The position numbers and the translations under genes were made by a program. Under the pieces are notes generated by a model. It was not told the origin of the DNA. It did no database searches and worked only from the letters and a program-made list of their open reading frames with translations. DNA of 64,000 bases from Amaurobius ferox (Eukaryota > Arthropoda > Arachnida > Araneae > Amaurobiidae): positions 166,647,989-166,711,988 of the forward strand of contig OX578135.1 in the NCBI GenBank assembly GCA_951213105.1, written 5' to 3'. Shown in pieces: positions 55,561 through 64,000 of this stretch (the stretch's first letter is position 1; each line of letters begins with the position of its first letter).

Positions 55561-56598
55561 TCTGATGTGGGCAATACATGACTTTCCTTATATAATGCAA
55601 TGAGTTTACTACTTTTACAGTTAAAAATGTTATTCTTATAGTAGATACTTATATTCTTTCCAAGATATTGAATTTTCTTCAATGAGTCGTCATTTTCATT
55701 GATGTAGCGTTATTTTTATCCATTTGGCGAGTTTTTCGTTAATTTAGCAACATTTAAACAAGTCACCAAGTTGGCGACATTTCACCAAATTCGTCGCCAA
55801 AATCTCGTCAAGCGTTATGGATGGAGAAATAAGTTATTCTTACAGCAGATAAATGGCTATTGGCGTTCAAATACAAAAGTATTACTCAAAGTATCTTTTT
55901 TCATGAATGGAACGAGCTAGATCCACGAGAATGATGTCACCAAATTTAACGCAGGATATTACATATGAAAAGTGAACATATATCTCAATAGGCAATACAT
56001 TTTTTTATTTTACATGATTTTTTGATAATTTTTTAAAAAATGTGCAATATCTCGAGAACGGTTCATGCTAGCGTTCTAAAATTTGCGTCAATCGTTTTCT
56101 AATGAAAAATTACATAAGAAAAGTCTATTTGCGTAACTTTATTAAAAGTTTTGATTTTTTAATGATTTTTTTCAAAATTTCACTCGAAAATTTAGGTGGG
56201 TTCTGAACATTCGATTGCGTATAAAAACAATAGGCTTCCAGTATTCACGGAATGCGATTTTGTACCAAATTTCGTTCGAATCGGTCCATTAATTCGTCAG
56301 TTATCGTCTCCACAGACTCACTGACACACACACACACACACACATACTTTCACACACACACATACTTTCACACACACACACACACATACTTTCACACACA
56401 CATACTTTCACACACACACATACTTTCACACACACACACACACATACTTTCACACACACACACACACAGACATCACCTCAAAAATGTTCGATTCGTGATC
56501 AGGGATGCTTGAAACGTGCTCTCCCGTCGAAAACTCGAATTCGAATTTTCGACCCCGTCACAATACTTTCCTTATACATTATGTATATAAGGAAAGTA
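55561..56598 (+). mobile_element. family A element, copy A6 with expanded microsatellite
   Basis: Complete and the longest tidy copy at 1,038 bp. The microsatellite at about 56324-56470 has grown into repeats of CACATACTTTCACACACA (about six), compared with one such unit in A2. Confidence 0.9.
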
Positions 56599-57343
56599 AT
56601 ATGTTTGTGAGAAACCCAGAATAACCCCAGAAAAACAGTTTTATATATGTTTCGGCGCTTGTGCAGTCATAGACTTGCGAGTAGAGGCAACCCAGCTAAA
56701 AATTCGAAAACAAAGCCATTACTATCTTCGTCACCACTAGAATCTGCTCATGGAAGCAGAATAAAGGTCTGTCATCAAACACGAGGCGAAGTAAGATTCC
56801 AAGAATTGAGTTCGCCTGGAGGTCTATGCGTCATTGAATTCTCAGACAAAATTCGAAGGAATGTGCTACGGTAGTCTGATTAACAGGGTTGTCTATAGAG
56901 ATATATATAAATACGAGATGAGGGAGTGACGACTCACGAGACTCCTGGGTGAGAAGTCGCATTGATTGGAACTAGTGAGGCGAACAGGAGATGATACGGA
57001 TAGTAGGAGCTCTCAAGTGCCTCTGGCCATTCCAGAGATATGAAAGTGGTAGATTGCAGAATGATTGCGAAGGACAAGCTTGATTTTCATATTTGTAAAT
57101 AATCAAATATACTTTTTAACTCCTAGGCTACATTATTAATCAAATTTTAATCGAATGACTCAAGGATCGGATATCGGATAAAAGCAGCTTTATGAAAAGA
57201 AAATTATATACTCCCGCAAAAATTATTAAAGTGAAACAGTATCAGTGTGTCGATTTTGTTCCTTTTTAAACTCATTCTAATTTAAGGGTGACATTGAATT
57301 TAAAAAAAAAAATCTTTTTACGTTTTGCATTTTTACTTTCCTT
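56599..57343. other. unassigned sequence, possible solo LTR
   Basis: A TATA-like GAGATATATATAAATACGAG at about 56899 and an A+T-rich end would fit an LTR promoter, but no edges or duplication were found. The 75-codon frame 56647-56874 has no domain. Confidence 0.3.
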
Positions 57344-57985
57344 ACATACATAATGTATAAGGAAAGTATTGCGACGGGGTCGAAAATTCGAATTCGAGTT
57401 TCCGACGGGAGAGCACGTTTCAAGCATCCCTGATCACGAATCGAACATTTTTGAAGTGATGTCTGTGTGTGTGTGTGTGTGTCAGTGAGTCTGTGGAGAC
57501 GATATCTCACGAACGAATGGACCATTTCGAATGAAATTTGGTACAAAAATCACAATTCGTAAATACTGGAAGCCTATTGCTCTAAAACACAATCGAATGT
57601 TCAGAAGTCCCCCCCCCCCTAAATTTTCGAGTGAAATTTTGAAAAAATCATCAAAAAATCGAAACCTTTAATAAAGTTACGCAAATAGACATTTCTTATG
57701 CAAGTTTTCCCTAGAAAACGATTGACATAAACTTTAGAACGCTAGCATAAACCGTTCTCGAGATATTGCACATTTTCAAATAAATTTATCAAAAAATCCC
57801 ATAAATTGAAAAAAATATTAACTGTTGAGAAACATGCTCTCTCTTCATATGTAATATCATGCGATAAATTGGGTGACATCATTGTCGTAGATCTAGCTCA
57901 TTGCATTCATGAGAAAAGATACTTTGAGTAAAATTTTTGTATTTGAACGCCAATCGTCATTTATCTGCTATAAGAATAACTTTTT
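57344..57985 (-). mobile_element. family A element, copy A7 (5' truncated)
   Basis: A good hairpin end TACTTTCCTTACATACATAA, microsatellite and body. Stops at about 57985 in the CTATAAGAATAACTT region, where a 33-bp tandem repeat starts. A C10 run (57609-57618) is local. Confidence 0.82.
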
Positions 57986-58095
57986 TCTCTGTTATTTTTA
58001 TATTTTTATACTAATTTATTTGGCCGTTATACTTATTTTTTTACTAATTTATTTGGCGGTTATACTTATTTTTTTACTAATTTATTTGGCCTTCT
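57986..58095 (+). repeat. 33-bp tandem repeat, three copies
   Basis: Unit built on TTTACTAATTTATTTGGC(C/G)GTTATACTTATTT. Because 33 is a multiple of 3 the frame stays open across it, giving an incidental L-I-Y-L-A-V-I-L-I-F-L repeat. Confidence 0.8.
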
Positions 58096-60738
58096 ATAAA
58101 TTAAACTTATACAATATATCCGACGATATTTTAGATTTAGATTAATTTATAAACATGATTAGTGGCACAGAAATACGTAATTGAATACGTATACTTCTAT
58201 CTATAATGTTCAAGCCTCATCAATGATCAAACATCCGCAGAGTCCATTTCAACGATAAGAGCTAGCAATTTCGTTCCAGTAGCTCAACGGTAGATCGTAT
58301 GCTGGCCAGTTCGGAGATCCAGGGTTTAATTCTCGGTTGAGACAAAAAGGTTCTTTATACATCTTTAAAATACCAAATTCATTTAACTCCCCAATTCTTG
58401 AAAAAAAAAACCAAAATATGTCGTGTTTGCCCGCCAATATTCTTCCAAGGAGTAAGTAAACACATTGAACTGCATCTATGGTGACATTTTAAATATGACT
58501 GATTTCCTATCCATTAGAAAATCTAGTTGTAAAAATATTAAAATATCAAAATATAACCACTATACTTAGAAAACTAAGAGCTCGATTAGAAATCCAAAAC
58601 ACTTGTAGGAATACAAATTCTTGCTTATTGTTCATAGCTATCACTTTTAGTTTTAGAGATATAAGCATTACAATCTTGGAAAACGGAAAATTTTGAATCT
58701 TCTTGATAAGACAATAATTCGAAAACTAAAAGAGCTTTTCTTTAAAAAAATATTAATTTAGAAACTAAATTTCCTCAAACATTTTTATTCCTTACTATTC
58801 ATATCAATCTTTTATAGTTTCAAAGATATTCCGAGTGGAAAAAAAAGAATACTCGCTCGGATAGATACATTTTTGTGAGACCAGAAATAGATCTCACATG
58901 TGTTTTGGTGAGACAAGTTTATGCCAGTTATTTATTGTGTCCTAAACATCGAACAATACTTGTAGTCTGGATGGCGCCGAGATTTACAGCAAACCATAAA
59001 TTTAGGAGCGTCAAGACAGAGGGGGCCGAGCGGGCCCTTACGAGGATACCAAGTAGCGACATTGGTTCAAGGATTAACTAATGAAGAAAGAGCTTGTTGC
59101 GTCACACTGAATGCTGCAAATGAAAGCAAAGGAGGGATTTACACCCCGAGGAAAAAGAACCACAGCATGTGGCCTAAGAACGACTCGTGGCAGATACTGT
59201 GTGATGACATTAACACTTGAGCAGACTTAGACAGATAACTTGTAGACGATGACTTAATAACGACTTGTGCAGAGATACAAGAGTGATACGTGTGTGACAT
59301 TATGAGAAAACGACAATACAAGAGATGCAGAGGGTCCCGTAAAAGTTCCAAAATAATGGCTAGATCTATTGATGTGTGAGTGCAACCAAGAACGAGACGG
59401 AGCCAAACACCACGAGTTATGGCCAGTACTAATTAGGGATGCCAGCATTATGATCAAAGTCCAAGACAGACTTGAAGGTATGTGTTCCTCAAAAAGATAT
59501 CTAGGTCTAAACAAGTATATTAGGTCAGTTAGGTGGTCGTACATGTTCCCCCGCCAAAACTAGTAATGAATTGTGTTATGAATTAATAAGTGTTTATGTT
59601 GTTAATAAATGTTTTATTGTTAAAGTTTAAATGGAGTAATCGATTTAATATTATTCTAATAATATTCCTTTACAGAACTCACGTAAAGATAAATATTTGG
59701 AGGGTTATTGCGAACACAACGTAGTAGTATAATAATGTTAATTATAACTTTAAAGTTAAATCTTTTTCTTTTGTGAACCACATTTAAAGATTTTTCGAAA
59801 AAGAAAAAAAAAAGTTTAAAATATTAAAGTTATTTTTATATATTTATACTCTGAACAAAACAAGAAATATTATTTACATTTTTATCTACTAGGTTTGGAC
59901 TTATAAGCAGTGCTTCTTTCAGGAGTTTTTGGCCGCGGGGGTGGAGGTGGGCGAATGAAACGTTAGGGGGGCAGATTTTTCTATTTGCCCTATATAAATA
60001 CATCTACATGCTATCACATAAATATAAACTAGGTTAACATAATCCCTGGGGGGGGGGGGGGGAGCGAATTTATTGAATCACTTAAAAGTCTCCTCATCCT
60101 TTATTTAATTTTACTATATTTTATTTAATATTATTATTTTGCGTTCCCGTCAAATCTGGGAAACTAAATATCGCGCTCGTTAGAAGCAAGTAAAAAAAAA
60201 ATCAGTCTTAAATCAGCACTATACCAATAAAAAGTTAGTAAATTCCTCGTTAAAGCCGGAGCCTTTGTTTATTACTAGCGGATTCTCTACTGTATATTCG
60301 ATGACTTTCAAATATAACTTTTGGTAAACTTAATCACCTAAGATGGCTTACTGCAGAAAACGATGCGTATTGTTAATCCCTAAGAGTATAAATTGTAAAC
60401 TAATATAGCATTCCATCTTTAAAGTATAATGGCAGCATTCACAGCATATATTAGAGAATAATATATGCTATTAGACAACACATTTCGCTTGAATATTTAT
60501 ATTTATGAGGATTATTTAGTATGTGTCGGAATTTAAGTATGCCCTACACTCACAATGAATGGGGGAAGTCTTAAGGGCAAAATATGTTTCACAGAAATCT
60601 ATAATTGTGATCTGAAAACCTTCTAGGACTATTGCTTTAATGTGGATGTGTAGGATCAAGGTAGTTGCATTAAATGTTACATTGAAAAAAGGAAAATGAT
60701 GGGACCAGCACTTGCTGTACTGGATTCAAACTATTTAT
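58096..60738. other. mostly unassigned; one tRNA-like SINE head
   Basis: Apart from the tRNA-like piece at 58273-58345, nothing is named. 59560-59640 has an LTR-like poly(A) region (AATAAATGTTTTATTG). G-runs occur at 59935-59970 and 60048-60061. Short frames at 58875-59081 and 59369-59563 have no domain. Confidence 0.3.
58273..58345 (+). repeat. tRNA-like SINE head with A and B boxes
   Basis: A box TAGCTCAACGG at 58280-58290 and B box GGTTTAATTCT at 58323-58333, spaced as in tRNA genes. The 3' acceptor side does not pair with the 5' side, so it is not a working tRNA. The antisense reading C-L-N-R-E-L-N-P-G-S-P is typical of tRNA-derived SINEs. It is a different SINE from that at 9215. Confidence 0.6.
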
Positions 60739-61582
60739 TACTTTTCTTATATACATAATATATAAGGAAAGTATTGTGACGGGGTAGAAAATTCGAATTC
60801 GAGTTTTCGACGGGAGAGCAAGCATCCCTGATCACGAATCGAACATTTTTGAAGTGATGCCTGTGTGTGTGTGCGTGAAAGTATGTGTCAGTGAGTCTGT
60901 GGAAACGATATCTCACGAACGAATGGAGCGATTCGAATGAAATTTGGTACAAATATCACAATCCGTGAATACTGGAAGCTTACTGCTTTAAAACGCAATC
61001 GAATGTTCAAAACATCCCTAAATTTTCGAGTGAAATTTTGAAAAAATCATCAAAAATCAAAACCTGTAATAAAGTTACGCAAATAGACATTTCATATGTA
61101 ATTTTTCCTTAGAAAACGATTCACATAAACTTTAGAGCGCTAGCACGAACCGTTCTCAAGATATTGCACATTTTTCAAAGAAATTTATTAAAAAATCCCA
61201 TAAATTAAAAAAAAAGTATTAACTGTTGAGAAACATTCTCACTTTTCATATGTAATATCATGCGATAAATTGGGTGACATCATTGTCGTGGATCTAGCTA
61301 GATCCATTCATGAGAAAAGATAATTTGAGTAATACTTTTGTATTTGAACGCCAATAGTCATTTATCTGCTATAAGAATAACTTATTTCTCCGTCCATAAC
61401 GCTTGACAGAGATTTGGGCGATTTATTGGTGTAATGTTGCCAACTTGGCGATTTTTTAAATGTTGCCAAATTAAAGAAAATCTCGCCAAATGGATAAAAA
61501 TGACGCCAAATCAATGAAAATGACGACTAATTGTCGAAAATTCAATATCTTGGAAAGAATGTATCTACTATAAGAAAAACCT
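60739..61582 (-). mobile_element. family A element, copy A8 (5' end lost)
   Basis: The hairpin end is at 60739. The body is complete until about 61582, only some 60 bp short of its 5' tip, where family C copy C3 begins. No A sequence reappears after C3, so the tip was lost rather than displaced, or lies outside the window. Confidence 0.85.
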
Positions 61583-61673
61583 ATTTTTTAACACTTTACA
61601 ACAAAGTTGAAAAGTGTTTATGACTTTTTAACACTTTACAACAAAGTTGAAAAGTGTTTATGACTTTGTTCAT

Positions 61674-61711
<38 letters not shown>

Positions 61712-62930
61712 CGTTAGCACGATAACTGCCGTAAAAATGACTTAATCAAAATGAAATTTTAGTATGTTGTTCAGACGGTCTATAGGACCTATGGGAATAT
61801 AAATGAATAATATCACCCAATTAGTTTTGGATTGAACCCGGGTTGAAAAAATGGAATACATTGAGCCCTATGGGACCTAATTTTTCAAGCATTTTTTAAG
61901 CGGATTTAAAATTCACAAATTGCTTCGAAAATTTTAGGCAATATTCAAATTATTCCATAAAATATATAAAAAAAAATTCAGCGAAATATATTCAGTAGTT
62001 TTTTAAATAAAAATTAAAATAATAATAACACCTCTTATATGAAGCGATCACGTGTCCATGATATGAAACGATCACATGACCCACTTCAAAATGATATATG
62101 GCATCCATCTTGTCTCAAAATCGTGATTTTTAAAGTTCTTTCTAATTCATATTGAGTGTTGTATCGATCCTAAAACTACTTTATTTTGGCCTAAATTCTG
62201 TGCATCTACATACTTTAACAACGCAATGACAATATATTTCAGTTTAAATGCTCATACAAATTTGATTATTTCTACTATTAAGCCTATTTTTCACCTATGT
62301 AAAATGTAAACAGCAAAATATGTAGAATGAGTTGTATTAGAATCGCTGTAATTCTTTAACACAAAATCATTTAGTCCATGGAGTCTGCATGGCTGATATG
62401 AATGAAATATTCATTGATTTTAGAAAGAGAAGGACGATAATTTTCGATGAAGTTTTACGCATAGAGTTTTACTTACTTGTAGCTCCATGGTCTTAATTTT
62501 TAAATAATATAAATTATTATAGTATTGTGATGAATGACATGAATGGGGGAATTATTTATGAATGAAATGTTGCTTTTATAGAGAGAGCCAGGCGTGTTAT
62601 TTTTTCTATGACGTCATTTGAATGGATTTCAGTTGTTTTCGATGAAGTTTTCAAATATAATAAATTATCGTAGTATTATGATAATTCTAAAATTATTACC
62701 GAGGAATGTATCACATTTTAGAGATGTTTAAACCAGGTAATTTATATTTTAATGCCGTCATTTGAATGAAGTTAATTTTTTTCGATGAAGGTTTAAGGTT
62801 TCAAATATAATAAATTAATGTAGTATTGTGATAAGTTTTAAAATATTACCGAGGAATGTATTGCATTTTAGACATGTTTAAATAAAATTGCATAATTACA
62901 TCAATAAAATTGCAATATTACATCAATCCA
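61583..62930 (-). mobile_element. family C element, copy C3 with internal duplications
   Basis: The hairpin-end unit (AACACTTTACAACAAAGTTG...AAAGTGTTTATGACTTT) is present twice in tandem (44-bp period, 61583-61670), followed by nine TGTC/CTGT units. Near the other end a block with AAATATAATAAATTA..GTAGTATT.TGATAA...ACCGAGGAATGTAT is present two to three times (about 62495-62890). At about 1.35 kb it is longer than C1 and C2. Confidence 0.82.
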
Positions 62931-63826
62931 TTTTGGACAGACAGAAATGTATTTTTTTGAAAACTTCTGTCTTTTTTACTTCTGTCTTTTTAAGAGGCGG
63001 ACGTGACATTAACTTTCCATACTAAATATTCGGATGTTTATTCAAAACATTTTTAACTTCATTTCATTTTTAACTTTTAACTTCATTTGCAGTTTCTTTT
63101 TTCTCGCAAGCTCTTTTTACAACCATTCTTTTCGGTCGATGCGTTAGAATTTCTCGTCTTCCAGTTCGTTTTTTCATTCCATACATTACAGGTTCCTTTA
63201 GAAAATTAAAATTACAGTTTTAGATCTTTTAATTTTTTTCGAAATTTCATGCCCACTCAATCCACATTCTTTAAAAGCAAGAATTTTCCTTTTTTTCAAG
63301 GTCAGACAGGTGAGTTCCTTTTGGCATCGTACAAAAATCTTGAAGAAATGAGGAAAGTGTGAATTTTGTTTAGAAACCCAGTCTTTACATTTGGAAAAAC
63401 AGTTGTCCTTATACTTTTTTCCAAGATCACATGGGTTTAAAATTTATAAAGTAAATTTATACATATTCATTTTCCGAAAATTGAACTAATTAACACGAAA
63501 AAGAATTTAATTTTATCAATATTTTTACTTAAGAAATTTGCATACATTTCCGTCTAAAAGATTTCTAAATTTGGCGAGTTTTCACTTGTCCTTATACTTT
63601 TTTCGCGCACTGTAGATAGTTGTGTAGCGGAAATGGGATAAACTGTATAGGATGGGGTATGAGATCTATTTCTCAAGGGGGACACTGTACTGCAGTCGGT
63701 TTGCATTCGATGAAACTCTTCATTTTCATACTGAGAGCCGTTCTACAAGAACATGTTGATTACTGCTCGTCGTTGATATAGTTTTTAGGTCAAAGTAGCC
63801 TAATCATGTATGCTATTGTAATAATG
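62931..63826. other. unassigned A+T-rich sequence
   Basis: Contains CTTGTCCTTATACTTTTTTC-like text at 63400-63420 and 63585-63605, possibly the edges of a small element. No gene. Confidence 0.3.
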
Positions 63827-64000
63827 TTGTTGTTGTTGAGACCCAGACCGTCCGACCTACCAGAAAGGTGTAAGGTAACTGTATGGACGGCCGGGAAGTG
63901 CCACGCAATTTAGACCGGAACCCAGTGGGGGAGGCATCCACAGGGACCGTACCCTCCTTCCCCGACCACCAACCTCTCGGAAGGACTTACGGACCCACAT
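63827..64000 (-). mobile_element. SINE, copy of 9215-9491, cut by the window end
   Basis: The 3' tail is GTTGTTGTTGTTGAG on the plus strand, followed by the same body as the copy at 9215. The tRNA-like head must lie beyond 64000. Confidence 0.85.

Noticed and set aside
56252..56512. Frames rich in T-H repeats (also at 27956, 49133, 57277, 60731)
   Set aside because: Translation of CA/GT microsatellites in family A copies. The repeated M-Y-Q-I-S-F-E start is repeat sequence, with no conserved frame across copies.
58273..58345. Functional tRNA gene
   Set aside because: A and B boxes are present but the acceptor stem does not pair. The context is SINE-like.

Overview
This window reads as a piece of eukaryotic nuclear DNA made almost entirely of transposable elements. 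I found no convincing host gene, rRNA, functional tRNA, operon or CRISPR array. The mix of elements (Tc1/mariner, hAT, PIF/Harbinger, a Mutator-like DDE transposon, Ty3/Gypsy, a jockey/CR1-type LINE, tRNA-derived SINEs and microsatellite-bearing elements that resemble Helentron derivatives) and the strong A+T richness suggest an arthropod. A chelicerate such as a spider is plausible, but that is inference from repeat style and not proven by the sequence.

Layout. 1-12.3 kb: old DNA transposon debris, two copies of a roughly 950-bp repeat family (called C here), a first copy of family A, a tRNA-derived SINE with a 9-bp target duplication, and a GA-rich tract. 12,338-21,833: a young, full-length Ty3/Gypsy retrotransposon. 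Its LTRs look identical except for a poly-C tract, it has a 5-bp target duplication, open gag and pol frames, and a textbook -1 frameshift signal. 23-25 kb: a decayed Harbinger transposase split by a hAT element with a perfect 8-bp duplication. 26.4-28.8 kb: a diverged tandem repeat, then a mariner-like element split by a family A copy. 29.6-30.5 kb: a long-inverted-repeat element. 31.7-41 kb: a deep nest. A family A element is split by a Tc1-like transposon, which is itself split by a probable solo LTR (in turn split by a Mutator-like transposon) and by a 5'-truncated LINE. 41-57 kb: tandem and dispersed copies of families A and B, a 79-bp minisatellite and a tiny hAT-type MITE. 57-64 kb: more A and C copies, a tRNA-like SINE head and a SINE cut off by the window end.

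The most interesting signal is a set of related repeats (A, B and probably C) that fill about a quarter of the window. Each has a short subterminal motif near one end whose reverse complement forms an arm of a hairpin at the other end, and each has a microsatellite just inside that hairpin. Families A and B share the outermost 5' sequence but differ in the paired motif, and the difference is matched at both ends, as expected if that pairing matters for mobilisation. Several B copies lie head to tail. This architecture is like that reported for Helentron-associated elements (DINE-1/INE-1 type), so they may be rolling-circle passengers. No Rep/helicase partner is in the window.

All reading was by eye. 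Percent identities, ages and family names should be treated as estimates.
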